A stretch of 39,244 bases of DNA, from the NCBI GenBank assembly GCA_900128585.1, contig LT642184.1, positions 1 to 39,244 on the forward strand, written 5' to 3'. Source of the DNA: Stramenopiles sp. TOSAG23-3 (Eukaryota; Sar). A program made the translations under genes and the position numbers. Numbering within the stretch: the first letter of the stretch is position 1; each line of letters begins with the position of its first letter. This document shows positions 26,723 through 35,734 of this stretch, piece by piece. The notes beneath the pieces are model-generated. The model made no database searches and had not been told where the DNA came from. It worked only from the letters and a program-made list of their open reading frames with translations.

Positions 26723-29026
26723 ATGAACAACATACCCCAAACGCCGGCGACAGTGCTGGACGCCATGATGGCTGACTTTCTCGCGGAGCGGGGATACGAA
26801 GACATAGCGAAAAAGATAGACCCTCGGAACGGCTCGGCCGGCCAAGGAAGTGGTGAAAACGGCCACGCGGAGGAGTCTCGAAGCGACAGGAAGATATTTC
26901 AAACGATTCCAAAGTCGACGAAGGACGCTGGGATAGAGGACATCCTCCAGAGTTACTCCGAGCTGAGTGAATGGGTCCGCTCCTCTTTAGACTTGTACAA
27001 AAACGAGTTGTTCGGCGTGTTGTTCCCAGTGTTTTCGCACTTTTTTGTGACGCTTGCAAAAATGGGTCGGTTCAAGGAAGCGCACCAGCTTCTCGGCAAG
27101 TATGGGGACTCGTTTATGGCCACGAAAGCCGACGCGGTGTACAACTTAAAGATGATTAACTCCGCAGAACAAGTGGAGAGCCACTGCTCAGTTTCGGCGA
27201 AAAAGACCGTGCTTGCGATGAGCCAGTTCGCGTTTAATCTTCTTATATCGTTCCTGCAAGACAACAACCTCTTCCTCATCCTCACTGCGATCAACCAGAA
27301 CATTTCCGTGCGCATCACGTCCGCGGGCATGGGCGTCGGGAGCACGTCGTTGTCACCGACTCGGCAGCGGCAGGAATTTTATGCGGGGAACGACAAGGGC
27401 TGCAACAAGAAAACGGTTACGTGGGGAGTTATGAAAAAGAGGCTACGCCCAGACTCCGACGAACAGCTGGCTGAGCTCGAGCGCCTGGAAGAGAAGGCCC
27501 GCGAGGCACGACCGGCGCCGGGGACGAAGCCGAAGGTGTTGGCCAAGGAGCAGAGAAAGCAGAACAAGGAACTGAACGCGAAAATCGCGAATCATAAGAA
27601 AGAAATGGAGCAGCACAACAATAGTTCGGTGTGGATCGGTGAGAACAGCCCCCGGTTCGCCCCGGATTACTACAACAAGTACCCCGGGAAGGTGGACTGG
27701 AAAAGTGACCTCGTCAGTAAATTATTGATGCGTGCGACCCCGCTGCAGCAGAAAGCGGAAGAAACCGACTTGAAACGCATGGTCTGCCTGGGGTACACCG
27801 TTGACCATGACCCGAAACGAGCCAACAGGAAGACGGGCGAAAGCAAAACCTTCGTGGAGACCCCTGCGCTGCCGTCGATCGCGTGCTTTACCATGATGAA
27901 CACCGGCGGTATGTTGTCGTCCATGGATATTTCCGCGGACGGCGTCGTTGTTGCCGGTGGGTTCAGCGACAACATCGTTCGGCTTTGGCGACTAGATAAC
28001 GCGGATAACGAGGGCAAGGAGTATGGAGCTGGGCACGAACAGCGGCCGAGGGCACAGTCCAAGGTTGCAAAGGGGGAAGTGCAAGAATCGTACTCCCGTT
28101 TAATTGGTCACACTATGAGCGTGACGGCATGCTCGATATCGCCAGACAACCAGTGGCTGCTGACCTCGTCCCAGGATAGTACTGTGAGAAGGTGGCACAT
28201 TGGGACCGGCGCGATGACATCGAAGTTTACCCTGGCCACTGAGAGTCAGTGCCCCGTGTGGGACGTTTCGTTCGGTCCATACGGTTATTTTTTTGTCACC
28301 GGGTCGCGGGACAAGATGGCCTACTTGTGGAGCCTTGAACGAACGAGTCCCATACGGCATTTTTGGGGCCACAGGAGCGACGTGGGAAAGGTACGCTTCC
28401 ACCCGAATTCCATTTTCGTCGGGACTGGGAGCGTGGATGGCACTGTTCGTTTGTGGGACGTACGCGATGGGAATGTGGCCCGCGTTTTCGGCAAACACAA
28501 CGGGCCCATTCACTCCCTTGCGTTTTCGCCGAATGGGCAATTTATAGCTAGTTCAGGAGAACACAACCAGGTGGTCATATGGGATTTAAGGAAAGGGGCC
28601 CGATTCGGGTCGGTTGAGTGGAAGTCTACTGATGTAAACGCGATATGGTCACTCGATTATAGCTCAGATGGGACTGTCCTGGCCGGTGCAGGAAGTGACG
28701 GCAAAGTTCGCCTTTGGGATGCTGCCCTCATGCAAGGGCAAACCGAAAGGCGAGTAGAGGAATACCGGCCGCTTTTAAAGACGTTCCAAACGAAAAAGAC
28801 CCCGCTTCTGCGTTGTCGGTTTTCTCCCCGATATGGAGAAAAAGGCCATTATGGACAGGAAAGGCACAAATGTCCGTCTGAGCGTTTGCGTTCTAGGAGT
28901 GGGGCAGAATATGCCGACATGTGGTTTACAAAGGAGAATTCTTTCCTGACCCAAGAAAGCCATAGATTGTTCTGTGGGATGGACACGAATGAAGTTCAAG
29001 CGCGTGCGGGAGTATGCATTAGTTAA
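26723..29026 (+). CDS. TAF5: TAF5, TFIID/SAGA subunit with NTD2 and WD40 propeller
   Basis: A protein of 767 aa from the ATG at 26723. Residues 10-31 (VLDAMMADFLAERGYEDIAKKI) form a LisH-like helix pair. Residues 75-200 are the TAF5 NTD2 domain (SELSEWVRSSLDLYKNELFGVLFPVF ... LISFLQDNN). A Lys/Glu-rich linker with an unusually long insertion (about 205-385) precedes six or seven WD40 repeats (about 393-705), including RLIGHTMSVTACSISPDN and HFWGHRSDVGKVRFHP. The end, LKTFQTKKTPLLRCRFSP, matches the TAF5 C-terminal strand LGTFPTKSTPVHLLHF as I know it in animals. TAF5 scaffolds TAF6/TAF9 within TFIID and SAGA. The last 60 residues are divergent and extra. A decayed copy of its WD40 region lies at 33162-33219. 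Confidence 0.93.
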   Translation: MNNIPQTPATVLDAMMADFLAERGYEDIAKKIDPRNGSAGQGSGENGHAEESRSDRKIFQTIPKSTKDAGIEDILQSYSELSEWVRSSLDLYKNELFGVLFPVFSHFFVTLAKMGRFKEAHQLLGKYGDSFMATKADAVYNLKMINSAEQVESHCSVSAKKTVLAMSQFAFNLLISFLQDNNLFLILTAINQNISVRITSAGMGVGSTSLSPTRQRQEFYAGNDKGCNKKTVTWGVMKKRLRPDSDEQLAELERLEEKAREARPAPGTKPKVLAKEQRKQNKELNAKIANHKKEMEQHNNSSVWIGENSPRFAPDYYNKYPGKVDWKSDLVSKLLMRATPLQQKAEETDLKRMVCLGYTVDHDPKRANRKTGESKTFVETPALPSIACFTMMNTGGMLSSMDISADGVVVAGGFSDNIVRLWRLDNADNEGKEYGAGHEQRPRAQSKVAKGEVQESYSRLIGHTMSVTACSISPDNQWLLTSSQDSTVRRWHIGTGAMTSKFTLATESQCPVWDVSFGPYGYFFVTGSRDKMAYLWSLERTSPIRHFWGHRSDVGKVRFHPNSIFVGTGSVDGTVRLWDVRDGNVARVFGKHNGPIHSLAFSPNGQFIASSGEHNQVVIWDLRKGARFGSVEWKSTDVNAIWSLDYSSDGTVLAGAGSDGKVRLWDAALMQGQTERRVEEYRPLLKTFQTKKTPLLRCRFSPRYGEKGHYGQERHKCPSERLRSRSGAEYADMWFTKENSFLTQESHRLFCGMDTNEVQARAGVCIS

Positions 29027-29662
29027 TATCTCTTACATATATGAGTGTAAAACAGTTTTAATATGATAGCGGTATAGATTAGTGCTATATAATTTGTTTT
29101 TTAGATTAGCGCTATATCATTAGTTTTTTTAGATTAGTGTTATTTTCCTATTGTTAGTCTCTATTATATGTTGTCGGCAAAAAAGAAGAAGAAATAATAA
29201 GAGGGAAAAAAAGTAGAATTATAATAATAAAAATAGAAGAAAGAAGAAGCGGCTGCTGTTGGTTGGACTTTTTTTTCTTCGAATAAATTCCAACTACTTT
29301 TGCTAGACTAATAGCTGTGGTGGGCTGTTGTGTCTCTATTAAAATTATATATATCGTATTTTTTGACAACACAAACAAACAAGAACAGAAGAAATCTTTT
29401 TTTAATTAAATCAAATAATTTTTTACATCACGATAGTGTGGTTGCATTTTGTTATTGTCAATAATATAGTTGTTTTGTTGTTCTTTCTTCGAATTCTTTT
29501 CTGTTCTTGTTGATTGTTTAGTTATATTTTGAATCTTCGTTCTCATGTCGATTATTTTCCCCTTTCTTTTGAAAGCGACGAATATTGCCTACCATTAAAC
29601 AACAAATCGCGAAAAAAAAAAGTGTATTACATAGGTGCCATTTCAAAAGAACTTTTACAACG
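29027..29662. other. Spacer with three-copy direct repeat
   Basis: Just after TAF5, three copies of AGATTAG(Y)G(C/T)TATAT- type units begin at 29076, 29103 and 29131. AGTTTTAATATGATAG (29054-29069) also occurs at 498-513. The rest is AT-rich with GAAGAAG runs. No gene seen. Confidence 0.6.
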
Positions 29663-31447
29663 ATGGTTTTGTCCCGTTCTCTTCTCTTACTTTGCTCTTT
29701 AGCCGTCGTGTCGGCGGCAGACTCAACATGGTGTCATAACAAGTCGGCAGCTGCGAAGCCTGGTATGTATGGTGACTTAGGCCCATATATTCACCTAGTC
29801 GATAATAAAGATCTTCCGAACAATCCCACTGTGTCTGCCCTTTTCAAACAAGGACTAGCACAATTATATGGTTTTAATTTGATCGAGAGTGACAGGAATT
29901 TTCGAACTGCTGCGCAGCTGGACCCAAATTGTGTGCTTTGTTTTTGGGGCATTGCGGCTGCACACTCGCCAAGCATAAACTATTGGATCCTGGATCAAAA
30001 AAGTCTAAATGATGCAGCAAACACAGCTGTGGATCTTTTCAAGAAACAGAGTAAAACTTTAAGCGAAAAGACAAAACGATTAGTCGCTGCTGCTGCCAAA
30101 CTCATCGCACCCGCGAATCACACAGACTCTCCTAATAGCCCTTTCAGAAAAGCCTGGTCCGACTCGCTTTGCGAAGACAGCAGTGACCCGGATATTAATA
30201 CTTTCTGTGCGGGTTCCTTGATGGCTTTGACTCCATGGAATTACTACCAGGGTGTTCCTAGTGGAGGAAGATTTGATCTCAAGACAATGCTAGTTCCGGC
30301 TAAACAGAAGCTTTTGGATTCCATTGGAGTTGACGGGCGGCCTCATGTGCTTGCGATTCACCTGCTTATTCATTTACTCGAGCCCTCAAATGCGCCACTG
30401 TCGTTCCGTTGGGAAGCACTTAAAGCTGCTAAACTCTTGTTCAATGGATCCAGTTCGCATGGCGAGCTAGTACCTAGCCAGGGTCATCTTACACACATGC
30501 CGGCTCATTTATTTCTACGCACAGGCCTTTACAACGAAGGCGTGGATACTAGTACAGTTTCGACGTCAGTAAACACAATGTATGACGCAAAGTGTTTGGT
30601 GGCGTACTGCCATGGCCACAACCAGAACATGTACCTCTCCCATGCTCGAATGGCAGGACGGTTGAAAGACGGAATGGAAATTGCCACGCATATACTGAAC
30701 CGCAAGACTGCAGGAGATGAACCTGCACTAGGGATGACAGCCCACATCTGTTGCGACTGTGGAGGCCCCGGAAGTGCCGGCGGCGTGATGACTCTAATGC
30801 GATTCGGGAAGTGGGAGGAAATTCTGAAGATGAACGTCCCCGCTCCATCTGCCTTCGACCCAGTGGACCAGAATTGGGCCCAGCAGCAACGTGCTATGTG
30901 GCACTACACACGCGCTGCTGCTTACTGGGCTCTCTCCGACAATGGGGAGAAAGAAGATATGGTGAAATCTGGGGATGCTGAAGCTGTGCTGAGTAAGGCT
31001 GCAGCAAAGAACTGTGCAGACCCAGGAAATTTCGTCAATCTGACTGCGATTATTCCAGCAGAACTCGATGGTCTTCGGTCATACCACATTGATCAAGACT
31101 GGAAAAAAGCAATCCAAAGCTACAGAGCTGCTGTTGCTTACGACGATAATAATCCATATATGGAACCACCCCCGATGTACTACCCCCCACGCCATTGCCT
31201 TGGGGCATTGCTTGCTAACGCACCAGAGGCGGCGGGAGGTAATATTACAGAGGCATTGGAGACTTTTGAATGGGATCTTACTGCGTTTGTTGATAATGGG
31301 TGGTCTCTTTACGGTGCCGCTGATGCTGCACAAAAACTTGGTGAAGTAAGCAAAGCAAAAGATTATCAAACTCGTGCAGACATTGCTTGGGCCCGTGCTG
31401 ACGATAGTTTTGTTTCTCCTTGTCCCCAGTTGTTTGCAAAGAAGTGA
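29663..31447 (+). CDS. Secreted TPR-like protein with bacterial-type HxxxH motifs
   Basis: A protein of 594 aa from the ATG at 29663 (the frame reaches to a TTG at 29585). It has a clear signal peptide (MVLSRSLLLLCSLAVVSAA). The body is helical and TPR-like: QLYGFNLIESDRNFRTAAQLDPNC resembles a TPR. Two His clusters stand out: HVLAIHLLIHLLEPS (H228, H233, H237) and GHLTHMPAHLFLRTG (H275, H278, H282). The same pair, with a HxxHMPxHxxxRxGxY signature, marks a widespread bacterial TPR family, and the His residues suggest a metal site. Many Cys suit an extracellular setting. It could be a transferred bacterial gene; codon use is lower in GC than in SPAG1 and TAF5. The function is unknown. Confidence 0.82.
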   Translation: MVLSRSLLLLCSLAVVSAADSTWCHNKSAAAKPGMYGDLGPYIHLVDNKDLPNNPTVSALFKQGLAQLYGFNLIESDRNFRTAAQLDPNCVLCFWGIAAAHSPSINYWILDQKSLNDAANTAVDLFKKQSKTLSEKTKRLVAAAAKLIAPANHTDSPNSPFRKAWSDSLCEDSSDPDINTFCAGSLMALTPWNYYQGVPSGGRFDLKTMLVPAKQKLLDSIGVDGRPHVLAIHLLIHLLEPSNAPLSFRWEALKAAKLLFNGSSSHGELVPSQGHLTHMPAHLFLRTGLYNEGVDTSTVSTSVNTMYDAKCLVAYCHGHNQNMYLSHARMAGRLKDGMEIATHILNRKTAGDEPALGMTAHICCDCGGPGSAGGVMTLMRFGKWEEILKMNVPAPSAFDPVDQNWAQQQRAMWHYTRAAAYWALSDNGEKEDMVKSGDAEAVLSKAAAKNCADPGNFVNLTAIIPAELDGLRSYHIDQDWKKAIQSYRAAVAYDDNNPYMEPPPMYYPPRHCLGALLANAPEAAGGNITEALETFEWDLTAFVDNGWSLYGAADAAQKLGEVSKAKDYQTRADIAWARADDSFVSPCPQLFAKK

Positions 31448-31614
31448 TTCAATATGACCATTTGTATTTTGGTTTATCCCTCGAAACATTTGATGGTTTC
31501 CGGGGCCACATATATAAAGTATATAATTTGTTTTTTTATAAAAGTATGGAGAACCGTACCCCGTACAGTGTACGGTAAAAAAAAGTAAAAAACGAAAAAT
31601 ACATTGGTGTGTGT

Positions 31615-32490
31615 TTATCTCATCCAAACACCCTCGTCTCCATCCGAATCTGGTGCAGTGGGCAAGACCCAAATTCCTGGACTGTCATCGCTTTCTGTAG
31701 CCACAACAAAAGGCACTTCCCCATGTACCAATGCGTCAACTGTTATCCCATTTGCTTTCATCAGAATGTCAACAGTATCAAAATTGCCTAACTGTGCGGC
31801 AATGTACAGAGCACTTTGGTTGGCTTTATCTACTTTGTCCACCTTGGCATTATGACGAAGTAACAATTCGACCACTTCAGCATGATCCCCGGCGCTAGCT
31901 TCCATAATCGGCGTCCATCCGTCATTTCCCTCTGTATTGGCGTCACTTCCCTCTCTTAAGAGGCGTGTCACAAGCGAAACATCACCACGGGCACTTGCTA
32001 CGCTTAGCCGAGACATGTGGCACTCGTACACGACACGCCCAGATTGCCCGTCGTTGCGCCTCATCTTGAAAAACAACGACCCGTAATCAACCAGGAGCTC
32101 TTCTCCACGGGAGATTTCTTTAATTGCAACGTAGACAACCTCTCCCGATGACAGACGGTCCATTTTTACGTTTTGGAGGTTACACGTGGCTTCAGCTGCA
32201 ATCGAGTTTACATACAGCAAAGGATTGTTAAGGGGAACACGCGACCCATCACAAGTGTGTGTCTTATTTATACTCCAGGATCTATCATGCTCGGTTGAAT
32301 GAAGTGTTTTGGAAACGTTGACACATTTAAATGTGCCCAACAGTTCTTCTTTTTGAAATGCCCGGTTTGCAAAACACCCGTGTCCTGCACCAACCAACCG
32401 AGATTTCATAACTACAAAGGTAGACTGGGCCCGCAGACAAAACGCCCAAACGATCAGAACAGTGGATACCATGATCCTCCCTTCACGCAT
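31615..32490 (-). CDS. SET-domain plus ankyrin-repeat protein
   Basis: A protein of 291 aa from the ATG at 32490 (or from the ATG at 32472). The frame continues upstream to a TTG at 32712 but without a convincing Met. The first 25 residues contain a hydrophobic stretch (MVSTVLIVWAFCLRA) like a signal or anchor. A compact SET domain follows (about 28-139): SRLVGAGHGCFANRAFQKEELLGTF, then LLYVNSIAAEATCNLQ in the NHS-like position, then GEVVYVAIKEISRGEELLVDYG. Two to three ankyrin repeats (about 168-255) come after the SET domain: DGWTPIMEASAGDHAEVVELLL and QSALYIAAQLGNFDTVDILM. SET enzymes methylate lysine on histones or other proteins. The motif VNS instead of NHS is a variant seen in some non-histone SET families, so activity is not certain. 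Confidence 0.82.
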   Translation of the reverse strand: MREGRIMVSTVLIVWAFCLRAQSTFVVMKSRLVGAGHGCFANRAFQKEELLGTFKCVNVSKTLHSTEHDRSWSINKTHTCDGSRVPLNNPLLYVNSIAAEATCNLQNVKMDRLSSGEVVYVAIKEISRGEELLVDYGSLFFKMRRNDGQSGRVVYECHMSRLSVASARGDVSLVTRLLREGSDANTEGNDGWTPIMEASAGDHAEVVELLLRHNAKVDKVDKANQSALYIAAQLGNFDTVDILMKANGITVDALVHGEVPFVVATESDDSPGIWVLPTAPDSDGDEGVWMR

Positions 32491-33243
32491 TATTGGAAAC
32501 GGCCAACTAATGCAGTTTTTATGGGGACCGACCACAGTCAGAAAAAGTAAATGTAAGGGAAACGCGCACTTGTTAAATTTTCTACCCTCAACCCTGAAAC
32601 TTAATCGGATAAAAAATCTCCCTGATTTTTGTCCATTTGATTGGTATTGCTTTGCTAAGGCGTTGTATACATTAGGGATTATTTGAGAGATTAATGTTTG
32701 AAATTTCAACAATAATAATAATAATATATTTATTACTTTATTTATTAACTTGTTGGTAGAAAATATAATAATTTAAAATATAAATAAAAAGAAGAAGTCG
32801 TCACATCATCATCTTTTCCACTCTTCCACCACCCCCACCAAGACGACGAATATTAATAATACTATGGGCAATACCGATACGGTCAAACGGTCCGATAATA
32901 TAGAATAAATATTTTTTTAATTAATATTAAATAATAAAATAATGTGCCAGTGCTTGAAAGTGTAGTAAAAAAATGCAGTAATTTGGAGTTGCATTACTAG
33001 TATTCCCAATGCCAGTATCGCCAAATAATACATAATGATACGTGCTGCTTGGGGCAGGATCGCATTTGTAACAAAAATTATCATCTCTCAACCGAAAGTC
33101 AAATTACCCCTGGGGTGGAAATCCATGATGTCCAACGATAAATTAATTTGATGTTGAATAAAACGTTTCCTTCGGCCCATACGGTTATTTTTTGCCACTG
33201 GGTCGTGGAACAAGATGGCCGCGAAAATGAATCTGCTTTTAGT
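32491..33243. other. Spacer between SET-ankyrin and ankyrin genes
   Basis: Lies between two minus-strand genes. An ATT-rich stretch at 32708-32780 is followed by sequence that includes the decayed TAF5 fragment listed separately. Upstream of that fragment, 33005-33160 shows weaker resemblance to the same TAF5 stretch. No intact gene. Confidence 0.6.
33162..33219 (+). pseudogene. Decayed TAF5 WD40 fragment
   Basis: 33162-33219 aligns with 28262-28320 of TAF5, the FGPYGYFFVTGSRDKMA coding stretch, at 51 of 58 aligned positions with one single-base gap in the T-run, so the frame is broken. Most differences are transitions. The preceding 150 bases (from about 33005, TATCGCCAAATAAT vs TATCGCCAGACAAC) align more weakly with the upstream part of the same gene. 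It could also be a fragment of another WD40 gene, but the near-identical core favours TAF5. Confidence 0.75.
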
Positions 33244-33948
33244 TTAAGTTTTAAAGCCCTGGTACTTTTCCCCTGTACTTTTCGCCTGCTGTACAGTTAC
33301 CCCGCCCCTGTCTTCCCCCCATGTCTTGGAGTCTTTCAAATCTATATGGTGGTACTTTTCTAGACCTAACATTACCACCGACGCGGCATTGCCACCTTTT
33401 GATGCACTCCAAAGCGCCGTGTTGTACCTCTTATTTCCATTCTTGGTCTTTGGGTTAGCCCCGTTAGTCAAAAGAAGTTCTATGATTGAATCATTCCCAC
33501 AAGACGCGGCAACATGCAATGGTGTGTTCCCTACCTTATCTTGCGCATTGATAGGCACCCCCAAGCTGATCAAGAAGTTTGCACATGCCAAATGTTTCTT
33601 TTTGTCCCCTTTATGAGATGCAACAAGGTGTAACGAATTCTGATTGAAAGGTATCGTCAGTGCTAAATGATCGGATTCATAATAAAGCAATAACTTGAGC
33701 GAATCTAATTGACCTGCTCGAGCGGCCTCGTGAAATGCGGTATGGCCATTATCGGGATTTCGTGCATGGGTCAAAGTCATGTCAGATTGCAAAAGTGATT
33801 CGATCTCTTCGTTGCAACCACTTCTTGCATAGTCTGCCAAAGGTTTATACGGGGAAACTTCCCGTGCACGATTGTTTTGTACGACTGCTTTGGCATGGGG
33901 AGACTTTCTCGGGGATCTCCTTGGTGAGGAAGACTTACGTAACCGCAT
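33244..33948 (-). CDS. Ankyrin-repeat protein with basic N-terminus
   Basis: A protein of 234 aa from the ATG at 33948 (the frame extends to a TTG at 33969). The N-terminus MRLRKSSSPRRSPRKSPHAK is strongly basic with SPR/SPRK motifs, like a nuclear or nucleic-acid-binding tail. Four ankyrin repeats fill about 37-200: HTAFHEAARAGQLDSLKLLL, NSLHLVASHKG, NTPLHVAASCGNDSIIELLL and NTALWSASKGGNAASVVMLG. No enzyme domain. It is a tandem neighbour of the SET-ankyrin gene on the same strand; the repeats do not look like recent copies of one another. A protein-binding role is likely. The partner is unknown. Confidence 0.82.
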   Translation of the reverse strand: MRLRKSSSPRRSPRKSPHAKAVVQNNRAREVSPYKPLADYARSGCNEEIESLLQSDMTLTHARNPDNGHTAFHEAARAGQLDSLKLLLYYESDHLALTIPFNQNSLHLVASHKGDKKKHLACANFLISLGVPINAQDKVGNTPLHVAASCGNDSIIELLLTNGANPKTKNGNKRYNTALWSASKGGNAASVVMLGLEKYHHIDLKDSKTWGEDRGGVTVQQAKSTGEKYQGFKT

Positions 33949-34392
33949 TTGAACACACTTCAAAAACAAAGCGATCTTCTCATATTTTTAAGTTAAATTT
34001 TATAATTGCCAACCACTTCCATCCATTTTTTGTTTGTTTGGAAATCGCATGTTCCCGTATATATCATTTTATTGTTCGTGGTCTCGTGTTTTGTCGGCGT
34101 CACTTTTTGCGACAATCAATATAATAAAAAAAATCTCATTCATTCTTCACACCACCCATCAATCATCACATGTTTTCGTTATTCTTGGTACAGCAGTGTA
34201 CCACCGTATTTTTTTTATTGGCCAATTATTACTATAAAATAATAATATATTTTAATAAATACTTTCGTCAGGTTGTCTCAGCACAGTCAGCAGCTGCTAG
34301 GTACGTGGTACCGAAAAATAAATATAGTGGTGTAATAAAACTTACATTAATATCTTAACAATGTTAAAAGTAAAAAAATATACAAAGTAACC
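33949..34392. other. Spacer upstream of ankyrin gene
   Basis: Promoter side of the ankyrin gene and 3' flank of THOC3, both on the minus strand. Contains GGTAC-rich palindromic pieces near 34188-34206 and 34300-34311. No gene supported. Confidence 0.55.
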
Positions 34393-35373
34393 TCAAAAAG
34401 CAACAACCCGTAACTCTTGGGTTGGGTATCCTCGTGGCGAGCGTCTTCCTTCAAATGCAAATGCCACTTGGTAATGTTTAGGGCTAAACGCGACAGATTT
34501 CGTGGTGCTTGGGCATGCAAAATGACCTAAGACTTCTCCTGATTTCACACTGTTGACTTGGAGAGGACCCTCCGCTGCAGTTGCCGCAACCAGCAGTTCG
34601 CCATTGTGGTTGAAACTAACCGACTTGACGTTGTTCTGCGCCTCCATAATGGAGTTGGTGCAGACGAGATGTTCTAGATCCCATATCGACACAATCGAAT
34701 CATACGAACCTACCGCAATTTTGCTCCCCCCTGGGCAAAAATCGATGCAGTAACACACGCCCGAATGCCCTGTTATACTCCTCACGTATTCGAGGGAGCC
34801 ATCGTCTGCCATTCGCATGATATCCACTGTGCCACCTCCTCGGGAGGAGCCTTGGTAAGTCGACATGTACAAAAAGTTGGAGTCCGGAAAGTACGGGTTC
34901 CACTTGATCTCGTTGACTTCAAAATCAAAATTGCTTGTTTTTAAGATTCTCAATTTTCTCATGTCTATTATACTTATGCCGTCAGAAATGTCGGATACGG
35001 CGACGTAGTTACCATCAGCTCTCCATGCAATGTGCAAATTTGCTTCTGGGGTAGTTATCTTGTGAGCTTTGCCCCTGCTCCGAGCGTCCAAAACTTGCAC
35101 AACTTTGCCTTGCTCGGCGGCAACAGCACTTGTGGCTTGTGTTGTACTCCATGCGACATCCATCACAGGAGAGGAAAAATTTTTGAACAAACGATTTGAT
35201 TTTAATACCCCGTTTCCGATAGACCATAGCTTCATCGTCTTGTCCGCCGAAGAAGTCGCGACCACCGACCCGTCCGCCGACCAAGTGGTGGAGAGGATTG
35301 GCCCGTTGTGTGCCTTCGAGGCATCGTAATGTTGCTGCTGTGCAAACCGTTCGGTATAATTCGTCGACGCCAT
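34393..35373 (-). CDS. THOC3: THOC3 (TEX1), THO complex WD40 subunit
   Basis: A protein of 326 aa from the ATG at 35373 (the frame reaches to a GTG at 35394). It is a WD40 propeller of about seven repeats with no extra domain, the usual THOC3 size. Diagnostic stretches are NLHIAWRADGNYVAVSDISDGISIIDMR, FEVNEIKWNPY, CYCIDFCPGGSKIAVGSYDSIVSIWDLEHLVC, NVKSVSFNHNGELLVAAT and KHYQVAFAFEGRR; these line up with human THOC3 (GSADALVSLWDVDELVC, FEVNEISW) as I know it. THO couples transcription to mRNA packaging and export. The N-terminus is short (about 25 residues) before the first blade. Confidence 0.9.
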   Translation of the reverse strand: MASTNYTERFAQQQHYDASKAHNGPILSTTWSADGSVVATSSADKTMKLWSIGNGVLKSNRLFKNFSSPVMDVAWSTTQATSAVAAEQGKVVQVLDARSRGKAHKITTPEANLHIAWRADGNYVAVSDISDGISIIDMRKLRILKTSNFDFEVNEIKWNPYFPDSNFLYMSTYQGSSRGGGTVDIMRMADDGSLEYVRSITGHSGVCYCIDFCPGGSKIAVGSYDSIVSIWDLEHLVCTNSIMEAQNNVKSVSFNHNGELLVAATAAEGPLQVNSVKSGEVLGHFACPSTTKSVAFSPKHYQVAFAFEGRRSPRGYPTQELRVVAF

Positions 35374-35734
35374 TGTTTTGCAATTTCTATACACGATCGT
35401 GATCTTGAGGGGCGATAAGATACATATTTGAGATTTTACCTAAGCCCGTGGATTTCGAGTACATTCAAATATCCATTGTTGTGTAATAATAAAATATTGT
35501 GGTCCGTACCGAGGTGGGGGGGAGTGATCGAGATCGGGGATCATCATACCTTGGTACTACTAACTCTTTACATCATCATCATCAGATTTATCCTACCAAA
35601 AATTTCATTTTAAATAGATATAAATTTAAATTAAAAAATACTTTAAATTATAATTTTATCATATAGATAATACAACATAATGATAAAGTACGAATATTGT
35701 ATACTCATTATCTGGTGTTAGGTCTTCTCCTCTC
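35374..35734. other. Spacer between THOC3 and PB1 genes
   Basis: AT-rich, with a G-run near 35512-35523 and CATCAT repeats (35570-35583). No gene seen. Confidence 0.55.
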
